A stretch of 64,000 nt of DNA from Aralia elata (GCA_034770075.1 CM068379.1:26411506-26475505), one strand, 5' to 3'. Shown: positions 1 through 12,376, counted from the stretch's first letter. Notes: generated by a model from the sequence alone, not told the origin. Numbers and translations are program-made.

Positions 1-1094
1 ATTAAGTCTTACTTAATTAATATACATATATACAAATTATCCTGTTAATTTAAATTCGTAATTTAAATACTATCAATTATATTGACATATCTAAATCCTT
101 ACAATTTAAATTAATTCTCTTTTAATTACGTTCTAAGTGTGTGACCCTATAGGTTATTATTATATTGGCAATAATTTTAAAATCATATTATAAAATTATA
201 AACAGTGAGTGGCATCTAGTAATGCATCACTGCTACCCAAATAATAATAAGATCAATGATTCGATGCAACCTTTTTCGTGACCAATGTTTCAATGTAATT
301 TAATCCTTTTAACCTTGACATTCTAGATTAAACTCGAGCCATGGAATATGTCATACTCTTCATAATTTAATCTGAGTTTTCTTGATCAATGAGTAGACTA
401 TATCAAATAAATCACTATTTGAGCATGGTCATGCATTTCATAGTCCTACTCAATCAAGAGGCCTATGGATATCACCCCTAATATATAGGAGGGTTAAATT
501 CCATCTAGATCACTCATATTGCTCACACGATTCATGATGTACCCAATAATCACCTTTATTATCCACCCTATTAAAGGTGACCTTTGATGATATCAAAGTA
601 CATGAATTTCCATGTAGTAATATAGTGATTTCAGGTCGGAGGACCATTACATCATTGTCACTATGAGAATTGCTTATGACACTTTGCATAATGCTCCACG
701 TAGAATTTTCATGATGGGTCTGTCCAGTACATTGTTCTCTAACATGTACCTATGCATTAACTTAATATCTCATATATTAATGACCAATGAGATTTGGCCA
801 TCAGTCAATCCACATACTAGTCTCAATGTATCATTGTTGTCTCATTCTCAATGATACTCGACTAGGGACATTTAAGAGTAATGATACTAATTGTAATTAT
901 ATAATCTCATGTTCAAGTCACATACTTGAAGCTATATAATTTGTATCATTATTCTAAGGACTTTTATTATGCTAACATTTATATAACACAGTAAATGAAA
1001 CCATAATAAAATAATTCATTTATTCAATCAAATATCAAAAGAAATGTTAAGCAATTACATCAAAGAATTGGCCTCTAGGGCATAAACTCTAACA
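1..1094 (-). mobile_element. Partial copia-type LTR (5' end), cut by window edge
   Basis: Read on the minus strand this begins TGTTAGAGTTTATGCCCTAG at 1094, a start I recognise from plant Ty1/copia LTRs, and continues as AT-rich non-coding DNA to the window edge. The LTR starts at 1094 and the gag relic begins at once beyond it, so this is either the 5' LTR of an element running left out of the window or a solo LTR. The terminal TG is intact. The short open stretch at 663-854 is not a credible gene. The other LTR and the TSD lie outside the window. Confidence 0.75.
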
Positions 1095-2280
1095 CAAACG
1101 ACGTCCGAATTCCCGCTCCGATATTCCAGTTCGACAACAAAGTAACCAAGGATGCTTCTAGTAAAACCTAGACGAGGGAAATAGTCAATGTCCCCGAGGA
1201 CAAGGAAACCGGAGAAGTTAGAAAGAAGATAAGACAAATGGAGGAAGCCATCCACTCCATGAAAGGGGTGGGAACCTACGGCGGTGTCAACTACTTAGAC
1301 CTTTGCATATTTCCTGGTACTCACTATCTGGACAAATTTCAAGTACCAGACTTCGAGAAATACAATGGGTCAGGAGATCCTTACACCCACCTGAAAGTAT
1401 ACATAGGAGAACTCGGATCTTACGCCGAAGACGAAAGTCTAAGGATGCAACGTTTCCAAAAGAGCTTAACTGGAGAGGCTAGAACCTGATATACTAAACT
1501 AGACAATACCAAGATCCACAACTAAAAGAGTTAGCCCATGCTTTTCTGAACCAGTACAGCTTCCAATCCCAGATGGCTCTTGATCGATACCAAATGACCA
1601 AAATCAAGAAGTAACCCAATGAGGCATTTCGTGATTAGGCCCAGAGATGGAGACGAATGGCTGCTCAAGTAAGCCTACTCATGGATGAGAACGAAATGTT
1701 GATGACTTTCATAGATATTCAAAAGGCGCCGTATGTGAGAGGATGTTGGCTGGCATTGGCAGACATTCTCAGAAATGATATAACATGGCAAAATGGCAGA
1801 AATGGGCTTGAAAGCTAGGAAAATCAAGGATTTCGTCGCTTTGGGAAGAATGGCCAAACATCTTCAGGCAGGGAGCTATGGGAATAACTCAGAGACGAAT
1901 AATGGGGCAAAAAAAGAGGATGTATGCCTCGTATTACAAGGTCAGAATAGAATAGGGCTATACAACGTGCCCCCCATCAGAGCACAAAGTAACAATCTAT
2001 CACTTCCACGGAGACTCTGGAGGAATAGGAGAATGACACCCTTGGGTGAGCCGCTAGAAAACATTCTAACTTTACCGTAGCCTAAAAGAAAATTATCGAG
2101 TTACCCCCACCTGCAGACCCAAAAGGAAGGGATTACGATCCATTAAAGAGATGTGCATATCACTCAAAGGCTCCAGGCCACTATACAGAGAAATGATGGG
2201 CTTTAAGACACAAAATACAATACTTGATCGATGGCGGATAGATCATGATACAGAATGGATAGCAACCCAAAGGGACAACC
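1095..2280 (+). pseudogene. Degenerate Ty3/gypsy gag, first copy (Tat/Ogre-like)
   Basis: This is a decayed capsid gene. The best open part, 1238-1489, carries the gag core signature PDFEKYNGSGDPYTHL, followed by a stretch ending in QRFQKSLTGEAR. After a stop, the capsid continues across several in-frame stops between about 1490 and 1670. Near 2100-2210 comes the C-terminal proline-rich stretch and the C-A-Y-H-S / G-H-Y-T-E-K motif that precedes the protease in Tat/Athila-like elements. No protease or polymerase follows; a second gag copy starts instead. The copia LTR at 1-1094 abuts its 5' side, so the true start is lost. It is clearly inactive. Lineage is inferred from remembered gag motifs. 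Confidence 0.75.
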
Positions 2281-4110
2281 AATTTAAGCATGAATATGCT
2301 GGAAGAAGAAAGTGAAGCAAGGAGAAATAGGAAATATATACGGAGGATCGAAAAACCCTCAAGTGAGGCAGAAATAAGAACTCCACACGAAGGCCTAGCC
2401 CCCATAACCATATCCAGCGCTCCGCCCACCAACAAGGTTGTGGTATCCCGAGATGAGTTCGACGAGTTAAAAGGACAGATGATCAGATTATTAGATCTAG
2501 TAAAGGAACAATATAGCTTAATTCGAGGAATCATGTCAACAAATCAAGGCATACTCACTATAAATTCAAGCCAAACAACTTCATTAACTCACCGATTGAC
2601 TTTAAACAACAATCCTAGAAATACATCACTCGGTGAAAAGATCAAATGTCTCGACATGACCTTAGCTCAAATTAATGAAAATTCGGTAATCATTGGAAAT
2701 GAAGATTCAGATATGGATAGATTTCCAGGAAGCCAATAGTTACAGAGGTCTAAAATTCCCAACTTCATGAGATATACCGGTATCGGCGATCCTTATGTTC
2801 ATATGAAGATATACCTAGGACAACTAGGAGCGCAAGCTGAGGATGAAGTCCATCACATGCAAATGTTTTGGAGAAGTCTCACTGATAATGCAACAACCTG
2901 GTTTGCTACATTGGATGAATCAAAGATTAACACAAGGGAAGAGCTTGCATAGGCCTTTTTATCCCAATATAGTTACCAGATGCAAATGGCACCACATCAT
3001 TGTAGGCTGATGGGGGTGACTAAGAAGACAGATGAATCTTTCAAAGATTATGCCCGAAGATGGAGGTCATTAGCAGATCAGGCAATTTTACCCCTAGAGG
3101 AACAAGAAATGGTCAAAAATCTTTGTCAAAACACAGGAATATCCTTATTACAGAAGTATCTTGTCCATAAAAGATATGTCGTTTGCTAAAATTGTCACAA
3201 AAGGGGGTAGGGTGGATAAGAAAATTCGAGCTGCAAGGCTAAGGGATACGAGAACGTTGAATGAAAAGACCATTGCTGATACTGATCCATGTGACAAGAA
3301 AAGAAGCTTTTAACAAGTGGGAGAGAACACTCTAGTAACTCTACATGAGAGCAATAATGATGAGATCCCCGAAGAATACGACCTTTGTGACCCTAAAAAT
3401 CAGGGAGAAGCAAACATGAAGAAAACTTCACAGATAAAATTCCCCTTATTGTAGAATCTATGGAAGAAGTCTTGATGAAGTTAATGGAATAAAAGAAAAT
3501 TTCAGACCTTCCCCCTCCTATAGGTATAGGGTACTGAATTACGGCCCCTCACAGCACTGTGCTTATCATTCGAGAGGTTTGGGGCATTCCACAGAGCAAT
3601 ATTGGTCATTTAAAAACTTAGTGAAAGGTTTGATCAAAATAGGGGAGATTGTGATCGCACCCGCAGTTCAAGGCAATGACTCAATCCACAGTGGGTCGGC
3701 TCATGAAAGGCTACAAGGAGATTAGATGATGGAAGAGGGGTTGAATTTAGTAATGAAAGAAGGAGAAATGGTCGGTAGTGCTAACAAGGAGAATGAAATT
3801 TCAGAAGCACTAATTACAGGAAAGCTTGACTCCATGAACCAACAAAAGGTGGCAAGTTTCGAGTAAGAAAACGATAAAATCGGAGCTGGAGGAAAAGGCA
3901 AAAAGAGGCACCTTATGTCAATAATAATCAAACCCCCAACAATTGACCAAGTGAATGTGGAAAATCGCGACCTTAACAAAAATCAGAAAGCAAATTTCAT
4001 GAAGGTTGTGGAGAAAGCTATACAATGGAATGAGAAAATTTAAATCCAATTCAAGCCAACAAGTGATTCTAGTGAAGGACTAGGAACCTCAAGGGACAAG
4101 GAGTTTGAGG
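2281..4110 (+). pseudogene. Degenerate Ty3/gypsy gag, second copy
   Basis: A second gag of the same type follows directly. A 149-codon open stretch (2290-2739) covers the N-terminal part. The capsid core is at 2767-2952 (GDPYVHMKIYLGQLGAQAED, then a tryptophan-rich stretch ending WFATLDE) and continues at 2980-3189 (DESFKDYARRWRSLADQ). One stop at about 2950 separates them. Near 3560-3640 a frame-shifted copy of the C-A-Y-H-S/G-H-S-T-E motif marks the gag C-terminus. Beyond it only purine-rich, stop-filled sequence is seen, with no protease or RT. Two gags in a row in one orientation suggest a partial tandem duplication or two nested fragments. Confidence 0.75.
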
Positions 4111-5569
4111 CATGTTATCTATCTTAATGTTTATCTGTTATTTCATCTATTATCCTGACTTAGCTATGTCAAAAAAAATTTAAAAAAATCAATTTTATGA
4201 TATTCTTGGCGTGAACTACGTAAGACCTGATCTCCTTTCATAGGAGTACGTAGGCAACCAACTATGGTGCAGTCTTATCCTTATAAAACTCCCAAAACCA
4301 ATTCAACAATTCAGCAATCACAAGATATGACTCTTCAACAACTCAACAACCCATAAAGTATGAGAAGACTTGATCTCCTTTTGACTTATAGAAGTACGTG
4401 AGCAATCATCGTGGTTCAGTCTATCTCATGCCCGACAACCTGTTCCCCGAGACAAAAGTTACAAATCAAGCCTTACAGATCGAACCAAACCCGATTGAAA
4501 ATGTCACATCCTAAACCAAGTCGAGCTATTAAGATCCAATTTAATGGAATTAGAAGACATCTCGATATCAATCATCGAAGCTGAAGCGATAACATGAAAT
4601 GAGAAACACAATAATATATCAAGCAGGATCATCAGTAGGGACAAATACAACCCAAGACGATAATAAATGCAAATAAAAAGAAGATCGCGATAGATATCGA
4701 CTCAACGATGCTGAGTAACTATCCAATGGCCCCTCTCGTGGCCCTCAAAGAGCTGACACCCTCAGTCACAGACGTCAAAGTCGAATGCACCTGCAAGGCA
4801 GAAACGATGGTAGCGATACCCGAATATCAAAGCTCATACCCTCTACCTGATCACCAGGCGGGTCCTAAGGTAAAGAATCCTTACGATCTGGGCATCTTAT
4901 CAACCCACCCATCAAATACACAGCGAAGCGACTACCCTAACAACAAACAAGACTAGGGCAAATTCCAGAACCGACGACAAATCGACACTAGGGCATTCAT
5001 CGATTATCTGGGAAAGGAAAATGCGTAAGTCGGTGCCCATGGCGCAATCCCATCAGATTGCGTCGTCATCATCAGAGCTTCCCTCGTATCATTTCATTAG
5101 TTATCTAGTACGATCATTTGGTATTTTTTAGTCTTAATTTTCTTATAGAACAATGACCCACATGTCAGGTACGACTCTTTCGTCTCTTTATTTATTTTTT
5201 GTCTCCATTAACATACATTAGGGATGGTAGATAGTTTAAGTCTAGATAAATCTTACATTATAGCCTAAAAAGAAAAGGAAAAGAAGAAAAAAAAAGAAAA
5301 AGAAAGAGGTTTTGGAAAATGAAAATTTTATTTGACTTGTTATAAATTGGATTAATTCTGATAAGCGTCCATGAAACAGGAATCATGAGTAAGATTCGAA
5401 GATTAAGACTATCCAACCTTTTGATTAGGCACAAAATCTTAGTTCAAAGCTTTATTTGGAGCAGAATCGACCTCATATGCGGGTTTGCACTTAACGTGTG
5501 TCCTGACTCTTAGTTGTGGGGTATAAAGCTATGACGATAATAGTGCGAAGTCAAAGGGTAAATAATGGC
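4111..5569 (+). other. Non-coding tail of the gypsy relic
   Basis: No recognisable protein is coded here; the 82-codon open stretch at 4708-4956 matches no family I know. Two related blocks, around 4210-4260 and 4357-4430, share GACxTGATCTCCTTTT and a nearby GAAGTACGTGAGCAA / GAGTACGTAGGCAA element. I have seen this type of block in the 3' non-coding part of plant Tat-like elements. A purine-rich tract lies near 5270-5310. This is probably the 3' untranslated part or LTR of the same relic. Confidence 0.45.
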
Positions 5570-6110
5570 CAATCTAATGTCTCAAATCGTGGCCTAGGTT
5601 ACTCGAGTAATTAAGCCCGAGGGGTGTCTTTACACCTGGTGCCCTAAAGCCGTCTGGTTTGAGAATCACCGGCCCAACGCTTGTTACGTGGGTAACTTAG
5701 AGCTTAAGAAAACGAGCATTGCGAGAGGAGTAAATGCTGGAAGAAAGGGAGACCTGAGCAAATCCGAATCGTGGTTTGGGTTACTCGAGTAATTAAGCCT
5801 GAGGGGTGTTACACCTGGTGCCCTAAAGTCGTCTGGTTTAGGAGTCACCGTCCCAACACTCACTACATAGGTAACTTAAGCCTAAGAAAACGAATCTTGC
5901 ATAAGGTTAGGTGAAGAATAAATAAAGTAGACCACCTAGCTTGTCCCGAAGTTTGGCCTTTGTTACTCAAGCAAGTAAACCCGAAGGGGTGTCTTTACAC
6001 CTAGTGCCCTAAAGCCGTTTGGTTTGGGAGTAATTGGTCCAAAACTCATTAAATGGGTAACTCTCAAAAGCCTAAGAAAACGAGACAAGTTAAGTGAGAA
6101 AAATAAAAGA
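5570..6110 (+). repeat. Three tandem copies of a 182-bp repeat
   Basis: The phrase GTTACTCGAGTAATTAAGCC and the following GAGGGGTGT...CACCTGGTGCCCTAAAG block recur with first bases at 5598, 5780 and 5962, an exact 182-bp spacing twice. Copies 1 and 2 are very similar; copy 3 is more diverged. Each unit ends with a GGTAACT...CCTAAGAAAACGA motif. Tandem repeats of this size are common in the non-coding or LTR parts of Tat-like gypsy elements. The run is too short to be called a satellite array. Confidence 0.85.
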
Positions 6111-7194
6111 GAGAAAAGAAAATATAAAATCAAAAAAGAAAAAAAAATTAGCCAGAGAAAATAAGACCATCTAAAGTCATGGAAGAGAAACCCCTACTAA
6201 GGGTTAAGACATTCATAGTATGCATATCATATGACATCAATTCTGCAAAGAACTACACCAAGAATGAAGACGGAGTACCTTTGATAAATGAAGGTAGTTC
6301 TTTTAAATTTGGTCTTACTTATGCATAATGACCATGGATGTTTAAAAGTTTTCTTGCGATTTCATAACATGTTTTTAAGTTCTTTAGTGATAAGATAAAA
6401 ACACCACGAATACGAGTTAAATGGTAGAGCGAATGAGCATACAATTTCGTATACTTTAACTTTATATGCCTCATTGACGAGATTATACTAATCCTTATAT
6501 CGAAGATATCCCTGACGGCCTGAGTCGTCAAGCTTTTTACATATTTTGTTATTTGCCTGGTGTGCAGGATATTACTCATTATGGGTAACTTGACGTGGTC
6601 AACGAAGCGAGTTTCTTATATGAATCCCCGATAATAGCGCGCACAAGGGCAGGGGCATTTTTGAGATTCGACCAAACTTCTCATCAGAAGAAATGAGGGA
6701 CTCTTGGACGAAATTATGATGAAGTAAGCTCACTACGACAAGGGAAAGGAAAAGACAGAATTCCCAAGAGAATCCTTGACTCAAAAACGATCGCCTTGTC
6801 GGTAAAATCGTATCATTTGACTAAATAGGGGTCATTTGTAACTAAGCATATATACAATGAACATGCAACGATAATGAAAATGAATGAGCATGCAACAACT
6901 AACGAAGTGAATCCATATATAGAATATATATAGACATCATCCCTACACAATACATGCAAACATAAAAGATAAAATATACAGGGAAAGGGGCACAAATGCC
7001 TAGCAACTAACACAAGTCTGCTAAATGAAATCTAAATCATCTACAAAGGCAATGTCATCATCAAACCGGCTAACTCTAGCTAAGTCTTCCTGACTCGGAG
7101 CCTCTAGGTTAAAGTTCAAGTCAATACAATAAAAGGGCGGGGCACCTCTTCTAAAAATGGCAGCAGTACCAGGACCAACGGTCGAACCAGACCC
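6111..7194. other. Unassigned AT-rich remnant between relic and copia E
   Basis: A purine-rich stretch (about 6100-6160) is followed by AT-rich sequence with no convincing ORF. It is likely the rest of the gypsy relic, into which copia element E inserted at 7195. The five bases before E are GACCC (7190-7194). The matching target-site copy would lie right of the window, so I cannot confirm it. Confidence 0.4.
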
Positions 7195-8557
7195 TGAAAG
7201 TAGTATGCACACAAGCCAATCATATTTGATATGATGTAGCATATACTTTGTAATCCTATTCGGTTATTAATAAAAGAATTAATTTATTAAAGGCATTTTC
7301 ATTATCTACATGATGTTGTTATATTAAGTGCGATAAACCCATTATTTTGAGCAATGCTTTTAAAATCATGATGATAATCATACTAATAAGATCTAAATTC
7401 TAGATAGCTTAAAACTAAAATCGTTCCTAATTGTTGGATTACTAAAAGGGGATTAGTGAATCCAGATAGATTAGTACATACTTTGCTTGCTTTTAGGAAG
7501 AGGATGATTGATCTCATAATCATTTGTGTGGAGACACTAAAGCAAGTATGCAGGTGCTTATTAAAGAATAAGTTCACTGAACGTGGCTCGCTAAAGGAAT
7601 ACCTAATGGAGTTTTACTCGTCTGTCAATAGGAATTCCTTAAGTGATCCTTAGACTTGAGATCATCATAGTATATTGTGTATAATGAGTTATACTTTGAC
7701 ACGTCCCTTAAGATCTTTAGGATATATCAAAAGGTATGATTGAGTATAATAAGTTATACATGGAGATAGGTGAATGGTCAACAAAGAATCTACCACTTCT
7801 AGTAAAAAGAGAGAATGTCCTATGTGATTCGATAAATAACAACTCAAAAGTCTTTGGCCAAAACAGAATTAAATTAGAAAGGTGTTTCTACTTTGCATTA
7901 ATCAGAGTTGTGCACTTGAGAATCGAAATACATATAATCAAATAAAATAAGACTTGACAGTAATTCCATGTCTTATATTTGATTGGGACATTGTATGGTA
8001 GAAGGATTGAATTGTACGATAACTATTCACTAAAAGGTTCTTTTGTGATTAATGTTGAAATCTATATTATCTAGAAAGTCATTGATCGCTAAGGGGCTTA
8101 CCCTTATTATAGAATAAATATTATTTATTTAAATGAATTTAATAGTTTAATTTATTTATTTAAATAAGGTTAGAATTGTTCTAATTGATTTATTCACAAC
8201 CGGTTTACTATGCAGAACCTAAAGGGTCACATCGCAAAAGAAAAATATTTATTTAAGAAGTAAATAGCATAATCGCAATAATAAGTTAAGTATATTTAAT
8301 TTAATCTATGGAGATAAAATAAATTAAATAGCTTAATATTTATTATTTAATATTTTACAAATATTAAATATAAATTAATAAGAGGAGTCTTATTATTATT
8401 ATTACTATTATTATTATTTAATTCCTAAAAGGGTTTGAGAATTAATTAATAAAAGTACTCTCATAAATTTCTAATTGGATTAAGAGTTTAATTAATTAAA
8501 AGAGTTTAATTAAAATAAAACCATATTCTGAAATAGTTTAGGAGGGCTACCTACATC

Positions 8558-8565
8558 TATAAATA
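8558..8565 (+). promoter_or_regulatory. TATA box of copia E LTR
   Basis: TATAAATA sits in a slightly GC-richer context about 58 bp before the A insertion point. The same octamer lies at the equivalent place in both D LTRs (minus strand, 49814-49821 and 56817-56824). It is the likely U3 promoter, with transcription expected about 30 bp downstream. Confidence 0.6.
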
Positions 8566-8618
8566 CGAGAAGTCTTATTATGGAAAAGGGTTAGATAGTA
8601 AGACACACTTCCAATAGT

Positions 8619-8623
8619 TGGGA
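8619..8623. repeat. Target-site duplication of A, left copy (TGGGA)
   Basis: TGGGA immediately precedes A's 5' LTR and is repeated directly after its 3' LTR at 22848-22852. A 5-bp duplication is the normal footprint of LTR-retrotransposon integrase and proves the two LTRs belong to one insertion. Confidence 0.95.
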
Positions 8624-9583
8624 TGTAATGTCCAGTAAATTTTTCAAACATTGTATTAAATTATCTTGATATATGGAATTCATTTTTATAATTTTTTTCG
8701 AAATTTAATCAGATCCATATAAGTATTACTAATTAAGTATATAAATACATGGTCCAGTAATTTTCTTTGCCTTAAAGGGGCTCACTAATAGGTTGAATAA
8801 ATTAGTGAGTTAATCCAAGCATTTGATGGGCAATAAAAATTGGGGAATTTAAATAAATAATTTATCATTATCGGATTTAATAATTCAAATAAATAATTAT
8901 GGGTAAAATAAATATTTTAAATAAATAATTAATTGGTTTAGTTATTTGACTTAAAATATTAGTAATACAAGGGGTTAATCTAAATTGGGTCGATTTTCTT
9001 CATTTGGATTGGCCGTTGTTCTTATTTAATTCTAATTTAAGCCCAAATCCTTTTTCCTTTTCTTATTGGGCCGCCTCTTTGATCTAAACCAACCGGCCCA
9101 ACCCTATTGGGTTGAGCCCAAAACCATTTCAGCCAAACCGAACCCGTTTCTTTTCTTTTAGCCGGCTTGTATCCGGGTGGACAACCGGTAAGAAATTTGG
9201 GGAAATCAAATTCAATCGGTGGATTGATTTGAGAGAGAACCGAGCCAAAGGAACCAAATCTTTCATCTCAGAAAATCCCTAACCCCTCAATTAGTCAACC
9301 GAGCCTCCAATTGATCAGAGACGAGAGAAGAGAGGGAGGCGACGGTGATTGCGTGCAACGACCAGTGGGCTAAGCAAGTTTCAAGGTGGGCGACCGAGCA
9401 CGACCGATTGGACCAAGGGATTTGGACGTTCGGCGATTTGACCGGCGGGGCTACGTGACTCGAGTTACTGACGTCAAAGCGCAGCTGGTTTGATGTGAAA
9501 CGGTCGACAGCTCCTCTCTCCCTACCGTCGGTTAATAACTTGGCCAGGTAGGGTATTGCCCAATATTTGGGTAAAATTTTGCC

Positions 9584-9590
9584 TATAAAT
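9584..9590 (+). promoter_or_regulatory. TATA box of element A 5' LTR
   Basis: TATAAAT lies in the context GCCTATAAATTAAACCCC. It is the only well-placed TATA motif in a GC-balanced stretch and is conserved in the 3' LTR (19724-19730). It probably drives the genomic RNA. Confidence 0.5.
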
Positions 9591-10559
9591 TAAACCCCCA
9601 AGACTGCCAATTTTTCCTTGGTTGTGAGTTCCCAATTAGAAGTTTAGGGTTCCAAATTAGAGAGAGAGGAAATTTCAGAGGAGGAAGGAGGCAGGGGCTA
9701 GCTGTGGATGTCTGGTTTTGTCAATTACTTTGGACGAAGAAGAAGGGCCGTCGTTCGCACCACCTTGAGGTATAACCACAGAGTGTCGAGCTACTGTGAT
9801 AGTTTTCTATGTTAGGGTTTGTATAATTTTTTTTTTTTTTTTTTTTTTTGGTTATGGGTTGCTTTAGTTCTTCTTCTGTACTTAGATTGGTGCTGCCAAT
9901 TTTGTGGGTTGGTTTCTTTAAGAATTTTTCTGTGATTAGGTTGGTATTGCCGACTGTGTGGTTGTGCTATATATATATGGTATTAGGTTTTTGTTTGAGT
10001 TTACAATTCTGCATTTAGGCTTTGTTGGTTGTATTGTTGAATTAGAAACTTGGTTTGGTGGTAGTAATTGTATTGGGTTAATTATTCTTGTATTGCGTTG
10101 TTGGGGAATCTGGTGTTGTTGAACCTAAAGGTTCTAACAGTCGAATTTTAAGACTACCCAGTATATGTTGCTGTAATGCCTAATTAAATCTTTGTTCTCC
10201 TTTTTGGGTATCGATTTGTTCTGTCAGCCACATGAATGATAAAACCGAATGTTGGCTTTTCTCTTTCTCTTTTCTTTAATGTGAAAACGTTTGGGCTGGT
10301 TACAAACCTTGAAATCAGTATGGATGCATATTGTTGTTGGTTTGCAGCTTGTGTATGAGTCCCAACTGTGGGAAAACTGACGTGCTAGTATGGGTATTTG
10401 GCAATCGAACCCAACTGTTGGGTAGGGGCTTATTGGGGCAAATTGCTAATAGTAAGTCCATAATAATTATTTATTACTTGTTTATTAATAACTAATAAAT
10501 TAGATAATGGCTATCTAATTATTAGTTAGTTATTAATGAATAATCTAAATAAATATTTA

Positions 10560-11345
10560 ATTATTAATAATAAAATAATTAAATATGAATGAAATTAATA
10601 AAGTAATTATTTATTATTTAAATAATAAATAAAGATAATAAATAATTAATTATTGTTTTAAATACTAATTAAGTATAAATAAAGTTAATAATTTAATATT
10701 TACCCTTTAATAATAAATAAAGATAATAAATATTTAATTATTATTTAATTAATATTAAATGATAATTAAGTATGAACAAGGTTAACAAATAATTATTTAT
10801 TATTAATCAATAAATAATAAATAAAGGTAATAAATATTTAATTATTATTTAATCTTAAATAATAATTAAGTATAAGTAAAATTCAATGAAATAAATTATT
10901 TATTATTTATCAAAAAAATAATAAATAAAGATACTAAATATTTAATTGTTATTCAATTAATATTGGATAATAATTAAGTATGAATAAGTTAACAAAATAA
11001 TTATTTATTATTTAGCAATAAATAATAAATAAAGGTAATGAATATTTAATTATTATTATTAATAATAATAAAGTGTAAATAAAGACAATAAGTATTTGAT
11101 AATTTATTTATTGTTTAGCATTAAATAAAGGTAACAAATATCTAATTATTATCTAATTGATATTGATAATAAATTAGGTATAAATAAGTTAATAGGGATA
11201 ACAATTACTTAATCATTAATGAAATAATGATTAAGTACGAGTGAGATTAATAAGTTAATTATTTATTTTCGGCTCTTAATAAATAAAGATAATAAATATC
11301 TAATGATTATTTAATTAATAGTAAATGATAATTAAGTGAATGTGT
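10560..11345 (+). repeat. AT-rich degenerate tandem repeat, about 97-bp period, in A 5' LTR
   Basis: A TAATTAAGTATRAATAAG-like phrase recurs at about 10577, 10666, 10763, 10863, 10971, 11068, 11166, 11231 and 11328. Most intervals are 89-108 bp; one is about 65 bp. Each unit also holds TTATTTATTATT and AATAAATAAAG(A/G)TAATAAATAT. The same array is in the 3' LTR. It contains almost no G or C. Confidence 0.7.
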
Positions 11346-12357
11346 AGAATTACTACATCTTATTAAAGTTGAATAAGAAACAAGAATAATAATTACTCAA
11401 TTACTCTTAAGGGTAAATAGTAATTAAGTAATAGGTAACCATGATTAACTATTAGCTATTTTTAAATAATAGCTAGAGGTCATTAAATTAAATTCTGTTT
11501 AACTAATGTTAAATAGTAATTAAATGTAGATGGTGAAGTACTACCTGTTAGATAAATGGTATAGTGAGGTGTGCCATTATATAACAATGCCACATTAATT
11601 GATAAGTCGACTTTATCCAATGATAGGTCACTCAAGATCAATTAATTAAAGCTAGGATTTAATTGTAGCTGAGCAAACAGGCAAGTTCCCTAATTCCATT
11701 CTTTCAGTATATTGAATGAAAGTCCTTCCTTTCTCAACTTTTACATTGAGCAAATTTCTAAACCTTATGCATTATTTTTAATTTGTGCAAAAGGTATATA
11801 TTGCAAGTTATTCTTTAAGCTTGAATCTTATCTCCAAGCATGACTTAAGTGGTCTAATTACTTTTAAAATTATTCCACATCTATGTATTCATTGGCATTC
11901 GCACTTGTGCATTTGAATTCGTATAATTATTTAAGTTCTGAAATTCACGAACTATTCATGATTAAGTCTGAACCCTTGTCTCGGTCAGACACGTATATAA
12001 GAATTTATAAAAGCTATTCCGAACCAATCATTGGCAAGGATTCTTAGACTGTATGAACACCCCTTTATTATAGGGGAGTACCCCATGTACCGTATATAAG
12101 GTACAAATAGCAGAATTAAATGTTATGCATATACATAGGGTACGCGAGGTTGATCCCCTCAAGTACGTTATTCTGTAGCCAGTAACCAGAGGGTCAACCA
12201 GCTATTGACTCCTTTGGAAGTTATTGTTCAAAGTCTACTTGACTATCAATTGTTCTAAAAGCATTCATTGTTATTGCTTCTGATAATGCTATTGTTGAAA
12301 TCCCTTTCTATATTCCTTTCATCATGATATATCCTTATTATTGTATTTTAAACTTGC

Positions 12358-12376
12358 TGAGCAAACTCGTTGCTCA
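12358..12376 (+). promoter_or_regulatory. Conserved LTR hairpin TGAGCAA/TTGCTCA
   Basis: A perfect 7-bp stem with loop ACTCG sits about 340 bp before the LTR end, flanked by ACTTGC and TTCTTGC. Related hairpins occur in the LTRs of B and C. It could be an RNA structure in R/U5 or a protein site; function unknown. Confidence 0.5.

Larger units (their letters stand above)
7195..8623 (+). mobile_element. Copia E 5' LTR, first segment
   Basis: It starts TGAAAGTAGTATGCACACAA and runs 1429 bp to the A insertion at 8624. With the 371 bp at 22853-23223 it makes about 1800 bp, matching D's LTRs (1805 and 1808 bp). It is AT-rich with no credible ORF; the short open stretches around 7383-7945 are chance frames, present also in the D LTRs. 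Confidence 0.9.

Noticed and set aside
5570..6110. Centromeric satellite
   Set aside because: Only three units, embedded in a gypsy relic. Nothing shows a long array.
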